Assembly (NCBI RefSeq): GCF_003058195.1 | Contig: NZ_QBUH01000013.1 | Coordinates: 1 to 62,753 of the forward strand | Direction of reading: 5' to 3' | DNA: 62,753 bases | Origin: Elizabethkingia sp. YR214 | GTDB taxonomy: Bacteria > Bacteroidota > Bacteroidia > Flavobacteriales > Weeksellaceae | In this document: positions 54,841 through 62,753 of the stretch, one piece after another | Position numbering within the stretch: position 1 is the stretch's first letter | Layout of the letters: each line of letters begins with the position of its first letter | Position numbers and translations under genes: made by a program | The notes under the pieces: model-generated | The model's database searches: none | What the model saw: only the letters and a program-made list of their open reading frames with translations | What the model was told of the DNA's origin: nothing

Positions 54841-57816
54841 ATGAATAAGAATGTCAAAAGCCTTATGGCTCTGGTTCTTACGGGATGTATTACACAGGCC
54901 GCTTTTTCCCAAAAGACCAAAGACACAGTAAAAACCAAAGTCATTGACGAGGTTGTCGTAACAGCATTAGGTATCAAAAGAATGAATAAATCTTTGGGAT
55001 ATGCTGCTGAAAACAAAGATTCAAAAATATTTGAAGACACTCAAAACAACAACTGGGCAAATGCTTTGGAAGGAAAAGTAGCCGGTCTAAAAATTCAGAC
55101 CGCAGGTGCAGGCCCCCTAGGAAGTGCCAGAATCACATTACGTGGTGAAAAGTCTTTTGACATGGATAGCAATAACGCTCTTATTGTTATCGACGGAGTT
55201 CCCATGGGAAACAATACAACAGGTACCGGTGCATCTGCTTATGGAGCCGGTGCTGGTGGAGATCTTCCGATTGATTATGGAAATGGCATCAACAGCATTA
55301 ACCCCGACGACATTGCCTCTGTTACTATATTAAAAGGCGCATCGGCTGCTGCATTGTATGGCTCCAGAGCAGCAAACGGGGCTATTATGATTACGACCAA
55401 ATCTGGTGCAGGAAGTAAAAAATTAAGAGTTTCATTTTCATCCGATACCAGTTTCGACACGGTTCTGAAGTGGCCGGACTATCAGTATGAATATGGACAG
55501 GGAACCTTGAATAAAGATAAAAGCGGAAAATTTTATTATTCATATGGAGCTTCTGAAGATGGCGTAAATACAGGAAGTACCAGTAGCGCATTCGGTCCTA
55601 AATTTAATGATCAATATTATTTTCAATACGATCCTAATGTTATTGGCCAGAGTCTTGAACGACAGCTTTGGAGACCCTATAAAAATAATATCAAGGGCTT
55701 CTGGCAAGCCGGAGAAACTTATTCCAATACACTTTCGTTAGAGAATTCGAATGACAAAACCAGTTTCAGAACTTCATTAGGATATGTAAAAAATAACTGG
55801 ATGATGCCTAATACCGGCTTTGATCGCTTTAATTTTTCAACATCACTAACCCACCAGCTCAATGAGAAATTAAAAATTACAACTAAGGTTATGTACTCTA
55901 AAATGATGAGTGATAATCTTCCTGCAACCGGATATAATAATCAGTCTATTTCTTATTTTATGATTTTCCAGAATCCTAATGTGGATCTGGCGTGGTACCG
56001 CCCAATATGGAGACCAGGGAAAGAAGGCATAGATCAGATACATCCATTCAGTTCTTACATAGACAATCCCTACATGATTGCTTATGAAATGCTGAACAGT
56101 GCCAATAATAATCAGCTTAACGCTAATATAACTTTGAATTATAAGATCAATCGTAGTTTCGATGTCATGTTCCGTTCCGGACTTGAATGGCAAAATGATA
56201 TCCGTACCCAACGCAGACCTTTTAGCAGCGCTAACTATCCACAAGGTTATTACAGAGAAGAACATATCACCAATCAGGAATACAATAATGATATTCTCTT
56301 CAGCTATAAAAACAATCAGAAAGATAGTAAAATAGGCATCAGTGCATCATTAGGAGGAAATATCAGGTATAATGAATACCGTTATGAAATGACACGCGCC
56401 ACAGGATTGAGAAAACCGAATATATACACCCTTTCCAACGGACTTTCTTTGTTCAGCGCTATCCCTTCGCCTAAAGACAGACAGGAAAACAGTATTTATG
56501 GTTTAGTCTCCTTGAACTATGGAAAATATGTTTATTTGGATCTTACTGCCAGAAATGACTGGACCAGTACACTAAGAAAAGGAAACAACTCTTTCTTCTA
56601 CCCTTCTGCCAGTACCAGCTTTATCCTTTCTGATATATTCGGTATAAAAAATACTTTCGATTTCTGGAAATTAAGACTGTCTGTAGCAGGGGTTGGAAAT
56701 GGTACCAAACCTTACAGACTGGACAAATATTATAGTATAGGAGAAATATCAGGATCAGTAATAGCACCCAATACACTGAACAATACCAATCTTCTTCCTG
56801 AGAAAAATACCAACTACGAAGGAGGTATGGATTTCTCCATGTTCAAAAACAGATTAGGCATTAATTTCACATTCTATAAAAATATTACAAAAAACCAGAT
56901 TGTTGAAATTCCAGCTCTTACTGAAAGTGGATTCAGATCACGCTTTATCAACTCAGGAAGTGTAGAAAACAAAGGTCTGGAAATTACGCTTAATGCTACC
57001 CCTATAAAAAAACCAAACTTTACATGGAACATTAATGCCAACTGGTCTGCTAACAGGAACAAGGTACTAAGTCTCCCTGCTGAATTTGAAGGAAATCCAT
57101 ATACAGTTGCTTCTGTAGGAGATGTTCTATTCTACCAGGTTCGCGTTGGAGGATCCCTTGGTGATATGTATGGTTACAAACTAAAACGTGCTCCGGATGG
57201 ACAGGTAATTTATGATCCTACTACCGGATTACCTGCCAGACCTTCGGATATTGAATATGTAGGAAATGCATTCCCGGAATGGAGAGCCGGACTTCAGAAC
57301 GAATTTAGAATTAAAAATTTCCGTATAAGCTTCTCGTTCGATGGTCAGTACAAAGGGATGGCATATTCCCAGTCTCATCACAAAATGACTGAGCAAGGGA
57401 AATTAGGACATACTTTATGGGGAAGAGAAAACCCGGACGGTATGGTTATTGGCGAAGGCGTAATACAAAATGCTAACGGCAGCTACTCTCCGAACACTAA
57501 AAAAGTTCTGTTAACCAATTATTATGGAGACTATTACCGCCGCGCCAATGTAGAAACCAATTCATTCGATACTTCTTTCATTAAGCTTAGAGATGCAAGA
57601 GTATCTTATACCTTCTCAGATGCCAGCATTGGAAAGCTAAAACTAAAAGAACTTACAGTTGCAGTATATGGTAAGAACCTATGGATGTGGACTAAATTCC
57701 CATTATTCGATCCGGAAGCTGCTACACTAAACAACAGCACCATTACTCCCGGAGCAGAGGTAGGACAATTACCTTCTGCCAGAACAATTGGTATGCAGCT
57801 TAATGTTAAATTCTAA
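54841..57816 (+). CDS. SusC/RagA-family TonB-linked outer-membrane transporter
   Basis: 991 aa from the ATG at 54841, which gives the signal MNKNVKSLMALVLTGCITQAAFSQ; the frame opens at 54820, inside the promoter. The plug domain begins almost at once (VIDEVVVTALGIKR) with RITLRGEKSF, ALIVIDGVP, VTILKGASAAALYGSRAANGAIMITTKSG; the regulatory carboxypeptidase-like domain is absent. A large barrel follows, ending MQLNVKF. With its SusD and a phosphoesterase it forms a three-gene operon, suggesting import of a phosphate-containing ligand (inference). Confidence 0.95.
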   Translation: MNKNVKSLMALVLTGCITQAAFSQKTKDTVKTKVIDEVVVTALGIKRMNKSLGYAAENKDSKIFEDTQNNNWANALEGKVAGLKIQTAGAGPLGSARITLRGEKSFDMDSNNALIVIDGVPMGNNTTGTGASAYGAGAGGDLPIDYGNGINSINPDDIASVTILKGASAAALYGSRAANGAIMITTKSGAGSKKLRVSFSSDTSFDTVLKWPDYQYEYGQGTLNKDKSGKFYYSYGASEDGVNTGSTSSAFGPKFNDQYYFQYDPNVIGQSLERQLWRPYKNNIKGFWQAGETYSNTLSLENSNDKTSFRTSLGYVKNNWMMPNTGFDRFNFSTSLTHQLNEKLKITTKVMYSKMMSDNLPATGYNNQSISYFMIFQNPNVDLAWYRPIWRPGKEGIDQIHPFSSYIDNPYMIAYEMLNSANNNQLNANITLNYKINRSFDVMFRSGLEWQNDIRTQRRPFSSANYPQGYYREEHITNQEYNNDILFSYKNNQKDSKIGISASLGGNIRYNEYRYEMTRATGLRKPNIYTLSNGLSLFSAIPSPKDRQENSIYGLVSLNYGKYVYLDLTARNDWTSTLRKGNNSFFYPSASTSFILSDIFGIKNTFDFWKLRLSVAGVGNGTKPYRLDKYYSIGEISGSVIAPNTLNNTNLLPEKNTNYEGGMDFSMFKNRLGINFTFYKNITKNQIVEIPALTESGFRSRFINSGSVENKGLEITLNATPIKKPNFTWNINANWSANRNKVLSLPAEFEGNPYTVASVGDVLFYQVRVGGSLGDMYGYKLKRAPDGQVIYDPTTGLPARPSDIEYVGNAFPEWRAGLQNEFRIKNFRISFSFDGQYKGMAYSQSHHKMTEQGKLGHTLWGRENPDGMVIGEGVIQNANGSYSPNTKKVLLTNYYGDYYRRANVETNSFDTSFIKLRDARVSYTFSDASIGKLKLKELTVAVYGKNLWMWTKFPLFDPEAATLNNSTITPGAEVGQLPSARTIGMQLNVKF

Positions 57817-57827
57817 TTCTTTACTTC

Positions 57828-59273
57828 ATGAAATCTTATTTTAAATTTATAATACCCCTAAGCCTTTCTCTGATCGCCGGTTCATGCAGCCGAAATTTTG
57901 AACAAATCAATACCGATGACAGCAGAATAAAAGATCCGACTTCCGGAAGTTTATTGAATCCGGTATTATACAACATGTCATCGTATGGCTACAACAGAGC
58001 CAATGATTTTACATTTGACCTGATGCAGGTTTCCGTTGACTTTCCAAACGAAGGCAATATTATAAGCCGGTATTATATGACCGACAAAACCGGGCAAGGT
58101 ATGTGGAACACTTCTTATCTATGGTTGAAGCAGGTACGGGATATGATGGATATAGCCAGACAGGAAGGTGATAATAACAATCTGGCAATCGGAACAATTC
58201 TTAATGCATGGATCTATGCTAATCTTACAGACAGCTTTGGTGATATTCCTATGACACAGGCTTCCCAATTGGATACAGGTGTAAAACAGCCAGTATTCGA
58301 CAGACAAAAAGATATCTACATCAGCCTGCTAGATCAGCTAAACCAAGCCAATAGTTTACTGGATGTAAAAAAGAAACTTGCCGAATCTGATATTCTGTAT
58401 AAAGGCGAAGCTTCTGTAGATGGTATTATAAAATGGAAAAAATTTGCCAACAGTCTTTCTCTTCGATTGCTAACCAGAATTTCTGCTAAAAACGGAGAAA
58501 TCAATGTTCATGAGAGAATCAGAAAAATAGTAAATGATCCGGTCAACTATCCTGTTTTCTCTTCTAATGCAGACAATGCCGCTCTTGACATTTCCGGTAT
58601 AGCACCATTCCTCCCTCCTATTGCACGCCCTCAGGATTTTACAACAGCAAGGGCTGCCGGAGAATTCTTCGTCAATACTTTGTTGGACAATAAGGACCCA
58701 AGAATTCCTGTTTTCCTGACAAAAGCAAAGGATCTGAAAAATAAGGATATTGGATACAAAGGTGCTCCTGCAGGTTATCCTTTGGGTACTTATTTCGATT
58801 ACCAACCTTCCCAGCTTAGCCAGAATTTAGCCAAAGCGCCTATGAGATTATTTATGATGACCTATTCCGAGGTACAGTTTATTATGGCTGAACTTTCTTA
58901 TAAAGGCATTGTTACCGGAAACACAAAATCTTATTACGAAGCAGGCGTGAAAGCCAATCTGGAGCAATGGGGAACCGAAGTACCTGCCAGTTATTTCAGT
59001 AACCCAAAGGTAGCCTTTAATAATAGCTTCGAGCAGATTATGCTGCAAAAATATGTTGCCCTGTTTTTTATAGATCATCAACAATGGTTTGAACAACGCA
59101 GAACCGGGCTACCTAAACTTCCGAATAATGGCGGACTGCAAAATGAAGGCAAATTGCCTCAACGGTATATGTATACTACCCAATCCAGAGTACTAAATTC
59201 CGAGAATTATCAAAAAGCTGTACAACAGATGGGCGGAGACGATATCAACATCAAAGTATGGTGGAATAAGTAA
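57828..59273 (+). CDS. SusD/RagB-like surface lipoprotein (SusD-2 type)
   Basis: 481 aa with a lipobox AGSC after MKSYFKFIIPLSLSLI. The sequence around DSFGDIPMTQAS and the end LPQRYMYTTQSRVLNSENYQKAV belong to the SusD/RagB superfamily subgroup called SusD-like 2. It binds ligand at the cell surface for the SusC 12 bp upstream. Confidence 0.94.
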   Translation: MKSYFKFIIPLSLSLIAGSCSRNFEQINTDDSRIKDPTSGSLLNPVLYNMSSYGYNRANDFTFDLMQVSVDFPNEGNIISRYYMTDKTGQGMWNTSYLWLKQVRDMMDIARQEGDNNNLAIGTILNAWIYANLTDSFGDIPMTQASQLDTGVKQPVFDRQKDIYISLLDQLNQANSLLDVKKKLAESDILYKGEASVDGIIKWKKFANSLSLRLLTRISAKNGEINVHERIRKIVNDPVNYPVFSSNADNAALDISGIAPFLPPIARPQDFTTARAAGEFFVNTLLDNKDPRIPVFLTKAKDLKNKDIGYKGAPAGYPLGTYFDYQPSQLSQNLAKAPMRLFMMTYSEVQFIMAELSYKGIVTGNTKSYYEAGVKANLEQWGTEVPASYFSNPKVAFNNSFEQIMLQKYVALFFIDHQQWFEQRRTGLPKLPNNGGLQNEGKLPQRYMYTTQSRVLNSENYQKAVQQMGGDDINIKVWWNK

Positions 59274-59294
59274 AACTATAAATCATAAAATAAG

Positions 59295-60878
59295 ATGAAA
59301 ATTCAGTTATTATCAGCTATTTTACTTTGCGGAGTATTATCTGCACAGAACATTGCAAAAGGTTATGTTTTTGAAGACAAAAACAACAACGGGATAAAAG
59401 ACACCGGTGAATCCGGAATTTCCAATATTGCGGTATCCAATGGCATTCAGGTTGTGTTGACGGACAGTAAAGGTGCATATCAGCTGCCTGCGGGTGAAGA
59501 AAATATATTTTTTGTTATCAAACCATCTGGCTATCATACTCCGTTAAATGGTAATAATACCCCAAAGTTTTACTACCATCACAACCCGAAAGGCGCTCCG
59601 GCACAGTTCAAATACAAAGGAATAGGCCCAACAGGAAATCTTCCGGGAGAAATTAATTTCCCGTTGGTAAAATCAGAAGACAAAAAAGACTTCAATATTA
59701 TCGTATTCGGAGACCCGCAACCTTACACCCAAAAGCAAATTGAATATTTCAAAAGAGGAATTGTACAGGAAATCAAAAACCTGAAAGAAATCCAGAATTA
59801 CACTTTTGGGATCAGCCTTGGCGATCTTGTCGGAGATGATCTAAGTCTTCAGCCACATTATGCTGATGCTGTAAAGGAAATTGGACTTCCATGGTACAAT
59901 GTAATGGGAAATCACGATATGAACTACGACGCTACAACAGACGAACAATCCGATGTAACATTCAAAAAGAACTTTGGCCCAAACAATTATGCATTCAACT
60001 ACGGGAATGTTCACTTTATTGTATTGGATGATATTCTTTATCCTGATCCTCGGGATGGAAAGGGATATTGGGGTGGACTTCGTTCGGAGCAGCTAAGCTT
60101 TATAGAAAATGATCTAAAACTGGTGGATAAAAACAAACTTGTGGTTATTTCCTTCCATATTCCTATGATCTATGATGAGGAAAATTTCCGAAATGCAGAT
60201 CGCGAGAAGCTATTTAATCTTTTGAAGCCTTTTAAAAAATCATTCTTAATGTCTGCCCACACTCATATCCAACAGCAACTAACCTATGGAAAAGAGCAAG
60301 GTTGGAATCAAGAGCATAAATTATATGAATTTAATGCCGGAACTACCGCTGGTGATTGGTATTCCGGTACGGCAGACGAATTGGGTGTACCTGCATCTAC
60401 AATGCGAGATGGAACTCCAAGAGGTTATGCCTTTATTCACTTTAGTGATACAGATTATAAAATCAAATACAAGGTTGCCGGAAAACCAAATGACTATCAG
60501 ATTTCCATATTTGCACCAAAGGTTATCCCATATCCGGGGAAAACATTAGCACAGATTGTCGCTAACTTCTTTATGGGAGCTCCTAATGATAAGGTAGAAT
60601 TCCAGATTGATAATAGCGATTGGAAACCCATGCGCTATCTTAAAGATTATGACCCTAAATATGTAACAGAAGTTCTGAAATGGGATATTAATCCACAATT
60701 ACTGGAAGGCAGAAGACCTTCTAATCCGGAATTCTCTACCCATCTATGGAACGCTGAGTTTCCTAAAAAACTGGAAAAAGGACAGCATAAGATTAACATC
60801 CGTGCAACAGATCGTTTCGGACAGTCTTTTCAGGCAACTGAAACCTTCCGTGTAGAGGATGCGAGAATGATTCCTTAA
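59295..60878 (+). CDS. Calcineurin-like phosphoesterase, secreted
   Basis: 527 aa with signal MKIQLLSAILLCGVLSAQ. An N-terminal beta domain (about 20-100, GYVFEDKNNNGIKDTGESGISNI) precedes the metallophosphoesterase core with VFGDPQP, SLGDLVGDD, MGNHDMN, SFHIPM and SAHTH, the five motifs for two metal ions. A C-terminal beta domain (about 400-527) completes the architecture known as metallophosphoesterase N/core/C. It follows the SusC/D pair by 21 bp, so it probably cleaves a phosphodiester or phosphomonoester in the imported or surface ligand. Confidence 0.93.
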   Translation: MKIQLLSAILLCGVLSAQNIAKGYVFEDKNNNGIKDTGESGISNIAVSNGIQVVLTDSKGAYQLPAGEENIFFVIKPSGYHTPLNGNNTPKFYYHHNPKGAPAQFKYKGIGPTGNLPGEINFPLVKSEDKKDFNIIVFGDPQPYTQKQIEYFKRGIVQEIKNLKEIQNYTFGISLGDLVGDDLSLQPHYADAVKEIGLPWYNVMGNHDMNYDATTDEQSDVTFKKNFGPNNYAFNYGNVHFIVLDDILYPDPRDGKGYWGGLRSEQLSFIENDLKLVDKNKLVVISFHIPMIYDEENFRNADREKLFNLLKPFKKSFLMSAHTHIQQQLTYGKEQGWNQEHKLYEFNAGTTAGDWYSGTADELGVPASTMRDGTPRGYAFIHFSDTDYKIKYKVAGKPNDYQISIFAPKVIPYPGKTLAQIVANFFMGAPNDKVEFQIDNSDWKPMRYLKDYDPKYVTEVLKWDINPQLLEGRRPSNPEFSTHLWNAEFPKKLEKGQHKINIRATDRFGQSFQATETFRVEDARMIP

Positions 60879-60913
60879 TCAATTTTAAACATTTTACTTT
60901 TACTTTATTTTGG

Positions 60914-60950
60914 ACAGCACAGGCTCTTAGCCTGTGTTGTTATTTTTATA
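60914..60950 (+). terminator. Terminator of second SusC operon
   Basis: ACAGCACAGGCT pairs with AGCCTGTGTTGT (one wobble) around a three-base loop, followed by a T-rich run. Confidence 0.9.
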
Positions 60951-60999
60951 AAACGATTAAAAATTATGTTTTAAATTTAGACTTACAAAAATAACAACA

Positions 61000-61452
61000 A
61001 TGGAAAATAATAACCGTTACGCAAAAGCAGAAATGTTGATCAGAAAACCTATTGCTGATGTTTATGAAGCTTTTATAAACCCTGAAATAACGACTAAGTT
61101 CTGGTTCACTAAAAGTTCCGGAAGGCTCGATGAAAACAAAAATATTACCTGGACATGGGAAATGTACAACGTTGATGTTGATGTAGAAGTAATGGAGCTT
61201 CAGCCTAATCAGAAAATATCAATACTATGGGGGAATTATGAAGAAAAGACTCCGGTTGTTTGGACCTTCTCTGAACATGGAGGTGATACTTTTGTTTCTG
61301 TAATCAACAGCAATTTTACAGGTGATGAAGACACCGTTATCTCGGCTGTCCGTGACTCTACAGAAGGCTTCACTTTAGTACTTGCCGGCCTGAAAGCTTA
61401 TTTGGAACACGGAATTGAGCTAAATCTTGTAAAAGACAGATTTCCAAAATAA
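61000..61452 (+). CDS. SRPBCC/AHSA1-domain protein
   Basis: 150 aa, cytoplasmic. AEMLIRKPIADVYEAFINPEITTKFWFTKSSG and the later TEGFTLVLAGLKAYLEHG are typical of the AHSA1/START-like fold, which has a hydrophobic ligand cavity. Function not assignable. Single gene between a terminator and the tRNA. Confidence 0.9.
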   Translation: MENNNRYAKAEMLIRKPIADVYEAFINPEITTKFWFTKSSGRLDENKNITWTWEMYNVDVDVEVMELQPNQKISILWGNYEEKTPVVWTFSEHGGDTFVSVINSNFTGDEDTVISAVRDSTEGFTLVLAGLKAYLEHGIELNLVKDRFPK

Positions 61453-61459
61453 TTCTTCA

Positions 61460-61531
61460 GGCCCTGTAGTTCAACGGATAGAATAGAAGTTTCCTAAACT
61501 TTAGATAGCAGTTCGATTCTGCTCGGGGCTA
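61460..61531 (+). tRNA. tRNA-Arg (anticodon CCU)
   Basis: A cloverleaf can be drawn: seven-pair acceptor GGCCCTG/CGGGGCT (two wobbles), TA at 8-9, D arm GTTC/GAAT, anticodon stem GAAGT/ACTTT with loop TTCCTAA, T arm AGCAG/CTGCT with loop TTCGATT, discriminator A. The anticodon CCT reads AGG codons. CCA is not encoded. Confidence 0.92.
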
Positions 61532-61537
61532 CTTCTA

Positions 61538-61575
61538 GGGGCAAATCTAAAAAGAAAGATTTGTCCCTTTTTTTA
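61538..61575 (+). terminator. tRNA terminator
   Basis: GGGGCAAATCT pairs with AGATTTGTCCC (one wobble) and is followed by T7, six bases after the tRNA. Confidence 0.9.
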
Positions 61576-61648
61576 TTTTGTTGCAAACCCCTGTATTTAG
61601 AAAGTAAAAGACTCTATAATATTAGAAGTTTGGATTCTTTATTTTTTT

Positions 61649-61705
61649 AAGTACTATAAATTCAGATTAAATCATTTAGGAGAAATTACTAAAATAAGCG
61701 AATAA
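61649..61705 (+). pseudogene. Probable 3' remnant of cas9 (type II-C)
   Basis: The frame KYYKFRLNHLGEITKISE-stop ends two bases before the cas1 start, the place where cas9 ends in a cas9-cas1-cas2 operon. The 'RLNHLGEI' segment looks like the C-terminal end of a type II-C Cas9. The frame is closed by stop codons further upstream and nothing else of cas9 is visible between here and the tRNA. The call rests mainly on position and on the firm identity of cas1 next door. Confidence 0.45.
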
Positions 61706-61707
61706 TT

Positions 61708-62278
61708 ATGATTACCCGTTCCATCTATATTGGCAATCCTGCTTATCTTAAACTCAAAGATGAGCAGATGTATATACTCTGTCTGGAAACTAAAAGGTAA
61801 AATTCCGTTAGAGGATTTGGGATTACTAATGTTGGATCATTTTCAGATTAAAATTTCACATAAATTGATTCAAAAAATGATGGAGAACAGTGTTGTAGCT
61901 GTAATAGTCATCACTTACCACATGGAATAGAGCTTCCGTTGTACGGCCAAACTGAACATTCGGATCAGGTTAAAGGCCAGTTAGAAGCACGTGAGCCACT
62001 AAAAAAAACAATTGTGAAAACAAACAGTAGAATGTAAGATTGAAAATCAGAAAGAAGTGCTGAGACGTTCGGAAAACTATTATGAACCTATGACAAATTA
62101 TCAAAATAATATAAAAAGTGATGATTTTACTAATATGGAGGATATTGCAGCTCAGCATTACTGGAAATATATTATTGATATTGGTTTTTTACGGAAAAGA
62201 TTTGGAGATTCTCCCAACCAATTTTTTAATTTTGGCTATTCGGTTTTGAGCATAAAAAAAATACCCAGTCTAAAATGA
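61708..62278 (+). pseudogene. cas1: Degenerate type II-C cas1 (frameshifted, C-terminally truncated)
   Basis: Four consecutive pieces in two frames read as one Cas1: MITRSIYIGNPAYLKLKDEQ (from 61708), GKIPLEDLGLLMLDHFQIKI (about 61796-61900, other frame), SHHLPHGIELPLYGQTEHSD (from 61906, first frame again) and NYYEPMTNYQNNIK...FTNMEDIAAQHYWKYIIDIGFLRKRFG (to about 62248). A first metal-ligand glutamate is retained in NMEDIAAQHYW, but similarity stops near 180-190 of about 300 residues, so the later His and acid ligands are gone. At least three frameshifts plus the deletion make it inactive. No cas2 or CRISPR array follows in the window. Confidence 0.88.
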
Positions 62279-62477
62279 ATAGGAATTAAAGAAAAATTTT
62301 AAGGTTAAGTGAGAAATCAATTTTTTAATGATATAGATTTATTGTTTATATGTGCTTATCGAACTACAATCCTAGTTTAGAATGTTTTTTTGTCTTTAAA
62401 TCAAAATAAAATTCTAAAAACTTAAAATCAAATGGTATCGGTTGTTTTGTTTTTTTTTTAATTTTTATTGCCTGTAG

Positions 62478-62500
62478 GATGCAAGTAGCATCAGTTTTTT
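62478..62500 (+). terminator. Small hairpin with T-run
   Basis: GATGC-AAGTA-GCATC followed by AG and T6. Short stem, 57 bp ahead of the next gene. The stretch 62279-62477 has no gene I can see. Confidence 0.4.
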
Positions 62501-62556
62501 ATAGTTTATTAGGGTTATGTTTATAAATTCGGATTAACTAAAATCAAAAAAATAAA

Positions 62557-62753
62557 ATGAAAAAAGAACTAAAAACCATTTTTTCTGTAGCGTTATTATG
62601 TATTATTAGCAGTTGTAATAATGATGATTTGCAACCTAAAAACAAACTACAGACAGCAAATCAAAAATTCCAGAATGTTAATGCTACATATGTTGTAGAT
62701 TACTTTAAAAGAAATTTAGAATCTGAAAATTTAGAAGTAATCGAACAATCTTA
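62557..62753 (+). CDS. Lipoprotein, partial (cut by window end)
   Basis: ATG at 62557 starts MKKELKTIFSVALLCIISSC, a signal with lipobox ISSC, then acidic NNDDLQPKN and an ordinary secreted-protein sequence that runs off the window without a stop. At least 65 residues. The family cannot be told from this part. Confidence 0.75.
   Translation, partial: MKKELKTIFSVALLCIISSCNNDDLQPKNKLQTANQKFQNVNATYVVDYFKRNLESENLEVIEQS

Noticed and set aside
55870-56265. 131-aa minus-strand frame inside the second SusC gene
   Set aside because: Antisense shadow; the plus strand codes for a clear SusC barrel.
62279-62556. CRISPR array or cas2 downstream of the cas1 remnant
   Set aside because: No repeat of 30-47 bp occurs even twice, and no Cas2-like frame could be read on either strand.

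Overview
The window looks like chromosome of a Bacteroidota flavobacterium, most likely Weeksellaceae (Elizabethkingia/Chryseobacterium type). Reasons: two SusC/SusD pairs, many lipoproteins, a FabV enoyl reductase, promoters of the Bacteroidota type (TAnnTTTG at -7) and a low G+C. The genus is an inference; no rRNA or species marker is present.

Layout. 1-366: debris of an IS3-like element and a truncated coding tail. 408-1772 (-): secreted arylsulfatase. 2006-8239 (-): a very A+T-rich RiPP (modified peptide) cassette reading TonB-dependent receptor, double-glycine precursor with a three-cysteine core, radical SAM/SPASM maturase, and C39-peptidase ABC exporter. 8613-10046 (-): membrane glycosyltransferase. 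10047-11075: mostly non-coding, with a possible small plus-strand transcript. 11076-19407 (+): operon of SusC, SusD, surface lipoprotein and M16 zinc peptidase, probably for peptide capture and breakdown. 19490-24831 (-): haem operon hmuT-hmuU-hmuV-methyltransferase-hmuS, with a ChaN-like lipoprotein behind a terminator. 25010-26212 (-): fabV.

26526-51232 (-) is the dominant structure, about 24.7 kb: adaptor (HlyD/MacA-like), HEXXH peptidase, head-GIN lipoprotein, one MacB/LolD-type ATPase, SEVEN consecutive double-FtsX permeases of about 805-820 aa, TolC-like channel and a second HEXXH peptidase. It faces a divergent sigma-54 response regulator and histidine kinase pair (51380-54045, +). Two near-identical 18-bp palindromes exactly 21 bp apart sit in the divergent promoter region. 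Every spacer from the ATPase to the TolC gene carries a run of 7-bp repeats just after the stop codon. The simplest reading is a stress-induced MacAB-TolC-like machine in which one ATPase serves many permeases.

54080-61452 (+): a RibD-C/DHFR-like protein, a second SusC/SusD pair with a calcineurin-like phosphoesterase, and an SRPBCC protein. 61460-61531: tRNA-Arg(CCU) and its terminator. 61649-62248: the decayed remains of a type II-C CRISPR operon (a probable cas9 tail, then a frameshifted, truncated cas1) with no array in the window. 62557-end: the start of a lipoprotein gene cut by the window edge.

The strongest candidates for something undescribed are the seven-permease array with its heptad spacers and twin operators, and the RiPP cassette with its own TonB-dependent receptor.
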